From NCBI RefSeq assembly GCF_902498195.1, contig NZ_CABVIY010000001.1, positions 496,001 through 560,000 on the forward strand: a stretch of 64,000 bases of DNA. Reading direction: 5' to 3'. The position numbers were made by a program, and so were the translations under genes. Below the pieces are notes generated by a model. It did no database searches. It had not been told where the DNA came from and saw only the letters and a list, made by a program, of their open reading frames with translations. The first letter of the stretch is position 1, and each line of letters opens with the position of its first letter. The stretch comes from Pseudomonas fluorescens (GTDB lineage Bacteria > Pseudomonadota > Gammaproteobacteria > Pseudomonadales > Pseudomonadaceae). Positions 8,828-17,431 of the stretch are shown here, in pieces.

Positions 8828-9763
8828 TTAACCTTGAGTTTCTTGTTCCAACGCGTCCTCAGCCTCGACACTCTTACCCTTGGCCTTCAACTCACTGACA
8901 ATCACCGCCGCCACAATCAACCCGGCCCCCAGCAAGGCAATCGCCGGCAACCGCTCCCCGGCCATCCGCCCGACTATCCCGGCCCACACCGGCTCGCCGG
9001 CATAGATCAAGGTCGCACGGGTGGGCGAAACGCTCTTCTGCGCCCAGTTCATCGCCACCTGAATCGCCGCACTCGCCGCGCCCAGCCCCAGGGCGCTGCA
9101 CAGCAGCAGCCAGGAAAAGTCCGGTATCCGTTCCTGGGTTGGCACCACCATCAGGAACGACAGCAGCGCGGTGACCGCCAATTGCACCACCGTCACCCGT
9201 TTCACATCGACCTGACCGGCAAAGTTGCTGATCAGAATGATCTCCGCGGCAATGGCGATGGCACCGATCAAGGTGGCGATCTCACCGGGGCTGAAATTGA
9301 ACGACGCGCCGGAAGGTCCCGACACCAACATCAACCCGGTAAACGCCATCATGATCCCGATGCTGGGCATCAACCCCGGACGGCGCCCCAGCACCAGCCA
9401 TTGCAGCAACGGCACGAAAGGTACGTACAACGCGGTGATAAAGGCCGACTGGCTGCTGGGAATGCTTTGCAGGCCGACAGTCTGCAAGCCATAGCCGAGC
9501 ATGATCGCCACGCCGATAAAGGCGCCGGCCTTGAGCTCGAACAGCGTCAGGTTGCGCAGGCTGCGCCAGGAGAACAGGGCGACGATGCTCGCGGCGGCGG
9601 CAAAGCGCAGGCCGACGAAAAACATCGGTCCGCTGACGGTCATCGCATGCTGGACCAGCAAAAAGGTCCCGCCCCAGATCATGGTGATCAGCACCAGTAC
9701 GCACTCAGCCTTGCTGAGCCGCAGGAAACGGGAGGAAGCCTGGGGGGAGTTCACCGACGTCAT
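8828..9763 (-). CDS. DMT-superfamily transporter (two EamA domains)
   Basis: 311-residue inner-membrane protein with about ten transmembrane helices in two tandem EamA repeats. The first starts at LVLITMIWGGTFLLVQHAM, and the second runs from GEIATLIGAIAIAAEIILI to the charged C-terminus. The family contains exporters of amino acids and other metabolites. The ATG at 9763 (MTSVNSPQASSRFLRL) was chosen because longer in-frame versions would run through the divergent promoter. It is divergent from an XRE-cupin regulator, and a 20-bp palindrome lies between them, so the regulator probably controls this exporter. Confidence 0.88.
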   Translation of the reverse strand: MTSVNSPQASSRFLRLSKAECVLVLITMIWGGTFLLVQHAMTVSGPMFFVGLRFAAAASIVALFSWRSLRNLTLFELKAGAFIGVAIMLGYGLQTVGLQSIPSSQSAFITALYVPFVPLLQWLVLGRRPGLMPSIGIMMAFTGLMLVSGPSGASFNFSPGEIATLIGAIAIAAEIILISNFAGQVDVKRVTVVQLAVTALLSFLMVVPTQERIPDFSWLLLCSALGLGAASAAIQVAMNWAQKSVSPTRATLIYAGEPVWAGIVGRMAGERLPAIALLGAGLIVAAVIVSELKAKGKSVEAEDALEQETQG

Positions 9764-9807
9764 GATCTTGCACACTATCGAGTGGGGGACGCACAATGCG
9801 CCGGAAG

Positions 9808-9827
9808 TTGGGCAGTATACTGCCCAA
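9808..9827. promoter_or_regulatory. 20-bp perfect palindrome between divergent genes (putative operator)
   Basis: A perfect 20-bp inverted repeat, TTGGGCAGTATACTGCCCAA, lies 45 bp upstream of the transporter ATG and 10 bp upstream of the GTG start of the XRE-cupin gene. It would block transcription or translation initiation of the regulator when bound. Binding by that regulator is an inference from position and symmetry. Confidence 0.6.
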
Positions 9828-9836
9828 TACCACCCA

Positions 9837-10412
9837 GTGAGCAATATAGTGCACAAAGATTCCACGCAACGGGCTTCTGTCCTGCAGCACGTCAGCCAGA
9901 ACGTTCGTCGTTTGCGCCATGCCGCCGACATGAGCCAGACCGCCCTGGCGGAAAAGTCCGGTGTCAGCCGCCGCATGCTGGTGGCCATCGAGGCCGGCGA
10001 AAAGAATGTCAGCCTGACCACCCTCGACCGTGTGGCCGAGGCGCTGGACGTGGCGTTCAGCGACCTGATCCAGGCCCCCGAAGTGCGCGACCACAGCCGC
10101 ATCAACGAGCTGGCCTGGGCCGGGACCATCCCCGGCAGCAAGGCGGTGTTGCTGGCCAAGGCCAATGCCAGTCGTGAAGTCGAGCTTTGGGAATGGCGCC
10201 TGGAACCGGGCGACCATTACCCGTCGGAGCCGGATGCCGATGGCTGGAGTGAACAGTTCTATGTCTTTGAAGGCTGCCTGACCCTGATGGTCGGCGATGT
10301 CCCGCACCGCATCGGCGCCGGCGAGTTTTTCATGTTCGCCAGCAACCAGCCGCATTCCTATCGCAACGAGGGGACGGTGGCGGTGCGGTTCGTGCGCAAC
10401 GTGGTGATCTGA
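9837..10412 (+). CDS. XRE-family regulator with C-terminal cupin domain
   Basis: 191-residue transcription factor. An HTH_3 domain (QNVRRLRHAADMSQTALAEK, then SGVSRRMLVAIEAGEKNVSL) occupies about residues 17-72. A cupin sensor domain follows at about 115-190 (EQFYVFEGCLTLMVGD, then HRIGAGEFFMFASNQPHSY). Such regulators usually repress a neighbouring transporter or catabolic gene and sense a small molecule in the cupin. I use the GTG at 9837; a second GTG at 9849 is an alternative. The palindrome at 9808-9827 just upstream suggests autoregulation and control of the divergent DMT exporter. Confidence 0.88.
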   Translation: MSNIVHKDSTQRASVLQHVSQNVRRLRHAADMSQTALAEKSGVSRRMLVAIEAGEKNVSLTTLDRVAEALDVAFSDLIQAPEVRDHSRINELAWAGTIPGSKAVLLAKANASREVELWEWRLEPGDHYPSEPDADGWSEQFYVFEGCLTLMVGDVPHRIGAGEFFMFASNQPHSYRNEGTVAVRFVRNVVI

Positions 10413-10436
10413 ACTGTTGGCCAGTCAACAGCGGAT

Positions 10437-10469
10437 AAACACTTTGCTGCTCCAAAGCTATAAGTGTTT
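10437..10469. other. Inverted repeat in leader or terminator region
   Basis: Eight-base perfect arms AAACACTT and AAGTGTTT are separated by 17 bases, just after a shorter hairpin (CTGTTG / CAACAG at 10414-10431) that follows the XRE-cupin stop codon. It could be part of the terminator of that gene or an operator for the monooxygenase that starts at 10575. I cannot decide between these. Confidence 0.35.
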
Positions 10470-10574
10470 CTGGATTTTACTCCTAAGATACTGAAATAAA
10501 ACGAATTTAATATCAGGCACGACTCCTGCAACCGCACTGGGTATTCCTTCCCAATGCTTTCGGAGTGCCGTTTG

Positions 10575-11978
10575 ATGGCCCGTGAAATTCGTCTCAACGC
10601 TTTTGACATGAACTGTGTCGGCCACCAGTCCCCGGGGCTGTGGGCCCATCCACGGGATCGCTCGTGGCAGTACAAGGACCTGGAGTACTGGACCGACCTG
10701 GCGAAAATCCTTGAGCGCGGCAAGTTCGACGGTTTGTTCATCGCCGACGTGCTGGGTATCTATGACGTCTACAACGGCAACGGTGAGGCGGCGATTCGGC
10801 AGGCGGCCCAGGTGCCGGTCAACGATCCGTTGCAATTGATCCCGCCGATGGCGCTGGTCACCGAGCATTTGGGTTTTGGCCTGACCGCCTCGCTGTCGTT
10901 CGAGCACCCGTATCCGTTCGCCCGGCGCCTGTCGACCCTCGATCACCTGACCAAGGGCCGCGCCGGCTGGAACATCGTCACTTCGTACCTGGAGAGCGGC
11001 GCGAAGAACCTCGGGCAGAAAACCCAGACCGAGCACGACGCCCGTTACGACTTCGCCGAGGAGTACCTGGAGGTTTGCTACAAGCTGTGGGAAGGCAGCT
11101 GGGAAGAGGGCGCCATCCTGCGCGACCGTGAGCGTCGGGTGTTCAGCGACCCGAGCAAAATCCACGAAATCCGGCACGTCGGCAAACACTTCCAGGTGCC
11201 GGGCATTCATCTGTGCGAACCCTCGCCGCAACGCACCCCGGTGCTCTATCAGGCCGGCGCATCGAGCCGCGGCAAGCAGTTCGCCGCCGAACACGCCGAG
11301 TGCGTGTTCGTCGCCGCGCCTTCGAAAGTGCTGCTCAAGAAAACCGTCGCGGACATTCGCCGGCGTGCCGCCGAGGCCGGGCGCGATCCGTCGAAGGTGC
11401 TGGTTTTCAACTTGCAGACGGTGATCCTTGGCGAGACTGACGCCAAGGCCAAGGCCAAGTTCGAGGAATACAAAACCTGGGTCAGCTATGAAGGGGCCAT
11501 GGCGTTGATTTCCGGCTGGACCGGCATCGACTTCAGCCAATTCAAACCCGACGAGCCGCTCAAGCATGTGCACACCAACGCCATCCAGTCGGCGGTGGAG
11601 GCGTTCTCCACGGCGGATCCGAACAAGGTCTGGACGCCCAACGAACTGGCCGATTGGGTGGGGATCGGCGGCTTTGGCCCGCTGTTCGTCGGCAGCCCGG
11701 AAACCGTCGCCGACCTGTTGCAGGAATGGGTCGAGGAGACCGACGTGGACGGCTTCAACCTGGCCTATGCACTGACCCACGAAACCTTCATCGATGCCGT
11801 GGAATTGCTGGTGCCCGAGTTGCAGAAGCGCGGTGTGTACAAGACCGAGTATGCACCGGGGACCTTGCGCGAGAAGTTGTTCGGGGCCGGGCCGCGATTG
11901 CCGGAGATTCATCCGGGGGCAGGTTATCGCGACCTGGCGGCATTGCGCGGGCAGCAAAAGAAAGTGCTGTCGGCCTAG
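10575..11978 (+). CDS. NtaA/SnaA/DszA-type flavin-dependent monooxygenase (luciferase-like)
   Basis: 467-residue member of the bacterial-luciferase superfamily, NtaA/SnaA/SoxA/DszA group. It is the FMNH2-using oxygenase half of a two-component system. Signatures are the N-terminal LNAFDMNCVGHQSPGLWAHP, the ILERGKFDGLFIADVLG strand, RAGWNIVTSYLESGAKNLG, and the C-terminal VDGFNLAYALTHETFIDAVE. The ATG at 10575 (MAREIRLNAF) was chosen because CGGAG lies about 10 bp upstream; an in-frame ATG at 10554 lacks such a site. Family members oxidise sulfur compounds, nitrilotriacetate or nitrogen heterocycles; the substrate here is unknown. No flavin reductase is adjacent; the only one in the window is at 55149. 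Confidence 0.88.
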   Translation: MAREIRLNAFDMNCVGHQSPGLWAHPRDRSWQYKDLEYWTDLAKILERGKFDGLFIADVLGIYDVYNGNGEAAIRQAAQVPVNDPLQLIPPMALVTEHLGFGLTASLSFEHPYPFARRLSTLDHLTKGRAGWNIVTSYLESGAKNLGQKTQTEHDARYDFAEEYLEVCYKLWEGSWEEGAILRDRERRVFSDPSKIHEIRHVGKHFQVPGIHLCEPSPQRTPVLYQAGASSRGKQFAAEHAECVFVAAPSKVLLKKTVADIRRRAAEAGRDPSKVLVFNLQTVILGETDAKAKAKFEEYKTWVSYEGAMALISGWTGIDFSQFKPDEPLKHVHTNAIQSAVEAFSTADPNKVWTPNELADWVGIGGFGPLFVGSPETVADLLQEWVEETDVDGFNLAYALTHETFIDAVELLVPELQKRGVYKTEYAPGTLREKLFGAGPRLPEIHPGAGYRDLAALRGQQKKVLSA

Positions 11979-12000
11979 AAAACCGGGCACACCATACATC

Positions 12001-12094
12001 CCTGTGGGAGCGAGCCTGCTCGCGAAAGCGCTCTATCCGACGACATTGATGTCGTATATGCCGGCCTCTTCGCGAGCAGGCTCGCTCCCACAGG
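12001..12094. repeat. Paired REP element (class A variant)
   Basis: Inverted pair starting CCTGTGGGAGCGAGCCTGCT and ending with its complement. The core reads GAGCGAGCCTGCTCGCGA instead of GAGCGGGCTTGCTCGCGA, and the loop holds a small symmetric CGACATTGATGTCG. It lies between the monooxygenase and the AMP-binding-like gene. Confidence 0.88.
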
Positions 12095-12164
12095 AAGCTG
12101 ATCAGCAATAGAACAGCCCGGCGGACCACCGCACGCCTTTGCCCATGAACAGGAGGTTCCCCCC

Positions 12165-13070
12165 ATGAGCGTGCACGAACTCAAGCGTCCGTCGACGGTG
12201 GACATCGCGCAATGGCAGGTCAGCGTGCCCAGGGCGCTGGAGCAGTTGAACCATTGGGCGCAGGTCAGTCCCTTGCAACCCGCCTTGCGGCACAAGCGCC
12301 ATGGGCAGTGGTTTGTCTGGCGCTGGATCGATGTCCTGCGTGATGTCGAGCGCCTGGCCGATGGTTTGCGGCAGCAGGGGTTCAGCGAGGATTCGCGGTT
12401 GGCCGTCAGCGGTGCCTTCGAACCGGACCTGCTGTTGCTGGCCCTGGCCGCGCAACAGGTGGGGGGCCAATTGCTCAGCGTCCCGGACAATCTCGACCCG
12501 TCCGCGTTGCACAAGGTCCTGTGGCACAGCCGTCCCACCCATGCCTTTGTGCCGGACCGACAGGCGCGGCAACGCTGGCTCGGCCAGGGCCAGTCACTGC
12601 TCGATTTTGCCGGGCTGCTGGGGCCGGTCGAGCCCCCGCAACGCCTGCGCCTGGGGCTCTCTGGCGCACAGCTATGGAGCGAGGAGGGTACGCAGTGGCA
12701 GGACGGCCTGCGCGTGGTGCTGGAGCAATGGCTGCATCGCGGGCAAACCCTGGCCCTGGCGCAAAGTCCCGGCAGCGCCAGGCATGACCGCCGGGAAGTG
12801 GCGCCTTCCGGCCTGCTGCTTTCCGCCGAGCGCCTGCAACGGCTTGGGGCGCAATGGGAGAGCCATCTGGCTTTGCCGGGGACCTGGCGTCGGCGCCTGT
12901 TCGACTGGGCCCTGGCGCACCCGCAAAAAAGCGTGCAGTTTCTGGTCAGGCAGCGCGTTCGCCGAGCGCTGGGTTTGCACAACCTGCGGTTCATCTGGCA
13001 AGCCACGGGCACGGCACAGACACCACCCGAGCCGGGCTGGCTTGCCGACTTGAAACGGGACCTCGCTTGA
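12165..13070 (+). CDS. Shortened acyl-CoA synthetase-like (AMP-binding family) protein lacking catalytic core
   Basis: 301-residue protein. Its first about 140 residues resemble the N-terminus of long-chain acyl-CoA synthetases (a domain beginning with 'PALRHKRHGQWFVWRW', then the ADGLRQQGFSEDSRLAVSG helix-turn and the LLLALAAQQVGGQLLSVPDN strand). Residues about 220-285 resemble the helical part that follows the P-loop in the same family (RRRLFDWALAHPQKSVQFLV, then LGLHNLRFIW). The ATP-binding TSGTTG-type P-loop and the whole C-terminal lid domain are absent; full-length members have about 550-650 residues. It is probably a non-catalytic relative or a degenerated enzyme. AGGAGG lies 8-13 bp before the ATG, so it looks translated. 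It is flanked by the monooxygenase and an FAD/NAD(P)-binding protein on the same strand. Confidence 0.6.
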   Translation: MSVHELKRPSTVDIAQWQVSVPRALEQLNHWAQVSPLQPALRHKRHGQWFVWRWIDVLRDVERLADGLRQQGFSEDSRLAVSGAFEPDLLLLALAAQQVGGQLLSVPDNLDPSALHKVLWHSRPTHAFVPDRQARQRWLGQGQSLLDFAGLLGPVEPPQRLRLGLSGAQLWSEEGTQWQDGLRVVLEQWLHRGQTLALAQSPGSARHDRREVAPSGLLLSAERLQRLGAQWESHLALPGTWRRRLFDWALAHPQKSVQFLVRQRVRRALGLHNLRFIWQATGTAQTPPEPGWLADLKRDLA

Positions 13071-13196
13071 CCACGATCGATTCCATCCTGTCCTACTTTG
13101 GTACTGTCCGATGAGTCTTCCATGGTGTTGGCGCTTATTATCGTCCAGGCGATTTTCCAGAACGCCTACAGGCAAACACCGACCAGTGAGAACGGC

Positions 13197-14633
13197 ATGA
13201 GTGAAATCCAACACGGACAGGCGAGCGCTGCCCTGCGTCACGCGACCATCCTGATCGTCGGCGGCGGCCTCAGCGGCACGATGCTGGCGGCACAATTGTT
13301 GCGCCTGCCGGGCCGGCGCTCGGTGCTGGTGATCGAACCCCGCGCCGAACTCGGCCGGGGCGAGGCCTACAGCGCCGTGGAACTGGGCCATACGCTCAAC
13401 GGCAATGCGGCGCGCATGAGCGTCGACCCGGACAACGCCGACGACCTGACCCAGTGGCTGACCGACTACATCGCCGCCGGGGGCTGGCCGGAATCGGATG
13501 AGCAGCATGTGCCGATCAGCGAACTGTTCCCGCCACGGGGCCTATTCGGCCTGTACGTGCAGCAGCGCCTGGCGCAGGCGCAAGCGGTGGGCGCGCTGAA
13601 CGGTTCGACGGTCGAGCACGTACGCGCCGAAGTGGTGGACCTGCAAACCGATGCCGATGGCGTGCGGTTGACCCTGAGCGACGGGCAACGATTGCGGGGC
13701 GACTTTGCCGTACTCGCCACGGGGATGTTCCCTGCGGCGCGCACGCCGCAAATCGAATCCAGCGGCTTGAACGCGGCGGCACTCGACCCCTGGGATGTGG
13801 CGGCCATGCGGCAGCTCGATCCGCAGTCGACGGTGCTGATCATCGGCTCGGGGCTGACCATGGTCGATGCCGTGGTATCGCTGGAACAGGCCGGACATCG
13901 CGGGCCAATCGAAGTGTTTTCCCGTCACGGCTTGCTGCCCCATGTGCGGCGGCAACCACCGGCCTGGGCGGATTTCCTCGCCGCCGATCACCGCATTCGC
14001 ACCCCGCGACAATTGCTGCACGAGCTGCGCCGGCAGTGCCGCGACGCCATCGCCCAAGGCATCGACTGGCAGGCGCCACTGGACACGGTGCGGGCGCATA
14101 TCGGTCGCTTGTGGAGTCAGGCCACCGACGTGCAACGCCGCCAGTTCGTACGGCATGTGCGGCCATGGTGGGAAAGCCACCATCACCGCTCGCCGCCCTT
14201 GAGCGCGCAATTGGTGGCGCGCTTGCACGCAGAAGGGCGCTTGCGGATTCAGGCCGCGTCGTTCAAGGGCCTTGAGCCTGCTTCGGGCCGTGACGTGGGC
14301 ATTCTGATTCGTCGTCGTGGTGAGGCTGAAACGGTGGTTATCCGTGGTGCGGCCTTGATCAATTCCAGTGGCATCGAATATGACTGGCGGCGGGTGGCGC
14401 GACCGTTGCCCCGGCAGCTGCTGGCTCGCGGAATGGTGCGGCCGGGACCGCTGGCGCTGGGAATTGCGGCGGCTGTGGATGGCGCGGTGCTGGACAAGGA
14501 CGGGCAGGTTGCCGTGCGGCTCTTTGCCATGGGGCCGCCGTTGCGGGGGATGTGGTGGGAAAGTACGGCGGTGACGGATGTGGCCAGCCAGGCAAAGGCA
14601 TTGGCCGCTCGCTTGGTTAATGAGCAGGCTTGA
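13197..14633 (+). CDS. FAD/NAD(P)-binding protein (pfam13454-type)
   Basis: 478-residue flavoprotein. Two dinucleotide-binding signatures are visible: ILIVGGGLSGTMLAAQLL near the N-terminus (FAD), and VLIIGSGLTMVDAVVSLEQAG in the middle (NAD(P)H). An ATG-type second FAD motif (DFAVLATGMFP) lies between them. The family is related to lysine/ornithine N-hydroxylases and Baeyer-Villiger-type enzymes but has no settled function. The ATG at 13197 (MSEIQHGQAS) is chosen over an upstream in-frame start because the Rossmann fold then begins at the usual distance. It ends the plus-strand group that includes the NtaA-type monooxygenase. Confidence 0.8.
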   Translation: MSEIQHGQASAALRHATILIVGGGLSGTMLAAQLLRLPGRRSVLVIEPRAELGRGEAYSAVELGHTLNGNAARMSVDPDNADDLTQWLTDYIAAGGWPESDEQHVPISELFPPRGLFGLYVQQRLAQAQAVGALNGSTVEHVRAEVVDLQTDADGVRLTLSDGQRLRGDFAVLATGMFPAARTPQIESSGLNAAALDPWDVAAMRQLDPQSTVLIIGSGLTMVDAVVSLEQAGHRGPIEVFSRHGLLPHVRRQPPAWADFLAADHRIRTPRQLLHELRRQCRDAIAQGIDWQAPLDTVRAHIGRLWSQATDVQRRQFVRHVRPWWESHHHRSPPLSAQLVARLHAEGRLRIQAASFKGLEPASGRDVGILIRRRGEAETVVIRGAALINSSGIEYDWRRVARPLPRQLLARGMVRPGPLALGIAAAVDGAVLDKDGQVAVRLFAMGPPLRGMWWESTAVTDVASQAKALAARLVNEQA

Positions 14634-14682
14634 TGATGGGCGTCTGTCCGTTTCTGCGCATACCCGCTACCTGCGCATTTTC

Positions 14683-14769
14683 CTGTAGGCGTCGGCTTGC
14701 CGGCGATGGCGTCCTGCCCGGCGATAACGGTGTGGATTGACCCACCGCTATCGCCGGCCTGCCGGCTTC
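14683..14769. repeat. Diverged inverted repeat (REP-like)
   Basis: Arms GTCGGCTTGCCGGCGATGGC and the near-complement CGCTATCGCCGGCCTGCCGGC face each other across about 35 bp. The element lies between convergent genes, as the REPINs do, but its core differs from classes A-C. It is probably a separate or decayed REP class. Confidence 0.55.
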
Positions 14770-14800
14770 CATGGGGATTGCCGGATGCATCAATCCTTTG

Positions 14801-15934
14801 TCAGCGTCGCAAATGTTTATCGAAGAACGATGAAATTTCCATGTACGCCTCTTTCGCTTCCGGGGCATCAGCGTCCATGTGTTGCGCATGCGACATGCCT
14901 TCGAACACATGCAGTTGTGCCTCGACCCCGGCCCGGCGAAGTTTGCGATGCGTCAGCACCGTCTGGCTCAGAAACAGATCCCGTGTGCCGCTGGTCAGGA
15001 TCGTGGGTGGGAAATCAGTGAAGTTGCCGCGCAGAGGCGACAGGAAGGGATCAACCATGTCTTGCCCATTGGCATAGGCAGGGGCGGCGTCACTCAGATA
15101 ACCCTTGTAGCTGACCAGTGTGTTGTCCACCCATTCGAGAGTTTCCATGGTGTCGCCCCCCCCTTCTTCGGTGAGATCGGCCCAGGGCGTAGCTGGCGCA
15201 ATTGCCGCAGGCAGAGGTAGCCTCTCGGCTTTCGCCCGGTGCATGAGTGCCAACGTCAGATTACCCCCGGCCGAGGTCCCCACGACGCCAATTCGATCGG
15301 CGTCGTATTGAGAGAGCAGCGCTTTGTAGACCGCTGTGACGTCATCTAGCGCGGCGGGAGCCGGAAAATCCGGAATCATCCGGTAGTCAACCGACACGAC
15401 CTTGAACCCTTCCAGGCCGGCGATCAGTGTGGCTTCCATCGTTCCGGATTCGCCAGGGTTGAACAAGAAGCCCCCGCCATGGATGTAGAGCAGCACTCGA
15501 TTGCGGTGCTCGGCCGCCGGTACGCGACGCTGCAGGACGAACACCGGGACGCCACCCATAGTCGCCGGTTCAATGGTCACCCCAAGACGATCGCGCAGTG
15601 CCCCGAGCCTGGCAACGATATCCGCCGCCAGCGTGGCGACAAAAGGCTTCCAGTCATTCGTGTCCTGGGGGTGGTTGCCTGTCCATTTCGGGTATTGATA
15701 AGGCGCCGACACCATTTCGCTCAGGCGCGGACTTACGGTGGACGGCAACGGAATGGTCTTTGCGGGCACGTGACGTGGTCCCGGTTGTGAATTGGCTTCA
15801 CTTTGCGCGCGTTCAAGCGCGGGGTAGTCGATCAATTGACTCCAGGTCTTGTCCTGCGCGGTTGCCGGGGCCGTAATGGCCAGCGGCAGCAGGGCCGTCA
15901 TAATCCTGAGTGTGATCTTCTTGTAATTATTCAT
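14801..15934 (-). CDS. Exported alpha/beta hydrolase, hormone-sensitive-lipase (HSL) type
   Basis: 377-residue esterase-like enzyme with a signal peptide (LPLAITAPATAQ, cleavage after the alanine-rich stretch near residue 26), so it should act in the periplasm or outside the cell. The HSL oxyanion motif HGGG appears in LLYIHGGGFLFNPGESG, the nucleophile elbow is GTSAGG, and the acid and histidine lie in TSGTRDLFLSQT and FEGMSHAQHMD. The catalytic triad is therefore complete. Such enzymes cleave short-chain esters or lactones. It is a single gene followed by a REP-like repeat. Confidence 0.85.
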   Translation of the reverse strand: MNNYKKITLRIMTALLPLAITAPATAQDKTWSQLIDYPALERAQSEANSQPGPRHVPAKTIPLPSTVSPRLSEMVSAPYQYPKWTGNHPQDTNDWKPFVATLAADIVARLGALRDRLGVTIEPATMGGVPVFVLQRRVPAAEHRNRVLLYIHGGGFLFNPGESGTMEATLIAGLEGFKVVSVDYRMIPDFPAPAALDDVTAVYKALLSQYDADRIGVVGTSAGGNLTLALMHRAKAERLPLPAAIAPATPWADLTEEGGGDTMETLEWVDNTLVSYKGYLSDAAPAYANGQDMVDPFLSPLRGNFTDFPPTILTSGTRDLFLSQTVLTHRKLRRAGVEAQLHVFEGMSHAQHMDADAPEAKEAYMEISSFFDKHLRR

Positions 15935-16185
15935 GCTGTTTCCTTCAATAGGATTTCGGTTATAAGCGGCCGGATCTTATCGATAGGATTTAGAACTGTG
16001 GTAGGCAAAAATCATTTCAAAAACATGGTGTTACGAGGTTAAAACTAAGAGGCTAACGGTGTGGTTAAAGCCCAAAAACAATGTCAGTTGTTCAGAGAGA
16101 GTTTGATCGGCTTTGTAAAGATCAAAATGTACAAACTCCACTGTTGCGCGAATTCAGTTTACTTTCAATGAACCCGAAAAATGAA
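15935..16185. other. Low-GC intergenic stretch
   Basis: The gap from the hydrolase start codon to the terminator at 16186 is clearly AT-richer than its surroundings. It should hold the promoter of the minus-strand hydrolase. I see no reading frame with a ribosome binding site and no recognisable operator. Confidence 0.5.
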
Positions 16186-16220
16186 GAAACCCCGGATAGA
16201 CCAGATCTATCCGGGGTTTC
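16186..16220 (-). terminator. Rho-independent terminator
   Basis: A 15-bp perfect stem (GAAACCCCGGATAGA and its complement) with a 5-base loop lies 28 bp after the stop of the small exported protein. On the minus strand it is followed by TTCATTTTTC. The AT-rich outer pairs would also let it act on the opposite strand. Confidence 0.8.
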
Positions 16221-16247
16221 CCGTTTGAAGCAGCCCAAGGCCGATAA

Positions 16248-16472
16248 TCAATAGCGCTGATATTTGGAGCCAAACTCAGGACGGTTTTCCGCGACGTAGA
16301 GTTTTGCTTTCTGAGTGTCCTGACGGTCAATGCTGACAGTGTTCACGTTCAGCGTGGCCGGTTGGCTGGAGGTGGCCGCTGCGACGATGGGCGTGGTGGC
16401 ATGAGGGGCGGCGATGGCGGAAGTGGCGCCAAGGACCGAAAGGGCGAAACCGATACCGATGATGCTTTTCAT
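16248..16472 (-). CDS. Small exported protein of unknown function
   Basis: 74-residue protein with a clear signal peptide (MKSIIGIGFALSVLGATSAIA, cleavage after AIA). The mature part is about 50 residues and ends in KAKLYVAENRPEFGSKYQRY. The ATG at 16472 is preceded by GGAGCAAC on the minus strand, which gives a plausible ribosome site. A strong terminator follows. I do not recognise the family; its composition and export resemble several small Pseudomonas periplasmic proteins. Confidence 0.7.
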   Translation of the reverse strand: MKSIIGIGFALSVLGATSAIAAPHATTPIVAAATSSQPATLNVNTVSIDRQDTQKAKLYVAENRPEFGSKYQRY

Positions 16473-16579
16473 GATGTTGCTCCAGAGCGTGGGGAGAAGG
16501 TGTGGCCACTGTAGTGCTGGAGCGTCGCGATGAGAAAACACCCTTACGCATAGTTGTTATCGAGGACGATGATGCATGC

Positions 16580-17314
16580 TCAGCGGGGCGGGATGTCACT
16601 GAGCCAGCGTTGCTTGATCTGCTCCAGGCGGCCATCGCGGGTCATCTCGTCCAGCGCCTGTTGCCAGCGTTGGACCTGGCGCGCATCGGTCTGCGGGGAA
16701 AACGCGATGTAACTGCCCTGGCGCATCAGTGGCATCTGGTAATGCAAATGACTGGGTGCCAGGCCTTCTTCGCGGGCCAGGGCCGCAATGGACAGGGTAT
16801 CGGCCACCACGAAGTCGGTACGGCCCATGCGCGCCAGGCGCATCATCTGTTCGGGTGAGGCAACGCCGTACAGGTTGATCAGCCCCTGTTGCTGCAGGTA
16901 GCTGTAGACCAGCCATTTACGCGGCACGACAATCCGGCCCAGGCTGGCGGCTTCGGACAAACTGCGCACCGGCGACCTGGCGCTGTCGGCCGAGTACAGC
17001 GCGGTTTCCACTTCCAGCAACGGCCCGACCCACTGGTACTGGCCATCGCGCTCGGGCGTGCGCAGGACCGTAAACACCCCGGTGGCGGGTTCGCTGCTGG
17101 CCACGTGCAAGGCCCGCAGCAAGGGCACTTGTTGCAGGTTCACGTGATCGCCGGTACGTTCGGCCAGCGCCTGCACCACCTCCACACCGAATCCCACCAG
17201 TTGGCCACCTTGCTGGAAATGCAGGGGCGGATGGTTGTCGGTGAGCAGGTTCAGATCGGCCGCCAGCGCATTGAGCGCCAGGAACGACAGCAGGCAACCG
17301 GCAAAGCGCTTCAT
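16580..17314 (-). CDS. Periplasmic solute-binding protein, family 3 (SBP_bac_3)
   Basis: 244-residue protein with a signal peptide (MKRFAGCLLSFLALNALAA) followed by a type II periplasmic binding fold. Family signs are NLLTDNHPPLHFQQGGQLVG, the VEVVQALAERTG helix, and the C-terminal LDEMTRDGRLEQIKQRWLSD. No permease or ATPase gene is adjacent, so it is an orphan binding protein of the amino-acid-binding type. Its ligand cannot be predicted. Confidence 0.85.
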   Translation of the reverse strand: MKRFAGCLLSFLALNALAADLNLLTDNHPPLHFQQGGQLVGFGVEVVQALAERTGDHVNLQQVPLLRALHVASSEPATGVFTVLRTPERDGQYQWVGPLLEVETALYSADSARSPVRSLSEAASLGRIVVPRKWLVYSYLQQQGLINLYGVASPEQMMRLARMGRTDFVVADTLSIAALAREEGLAPSHLHYQMPLMRQGSYIAFSPQTDARQVQRWQQALDEMTRDGRLEQIKQRWLSDIPPR

Positions 17315-17431
17315 GAATCGTCCTTGATGAATTCAAGGGCAAATCTTAGTACAGGCACAGTGCCACTGTCCCGGACTATCTCCGGGGCTTTTGTGTCAGA
17401 GATGAGGATTTATGGGGCGGGTCGTTATCTT

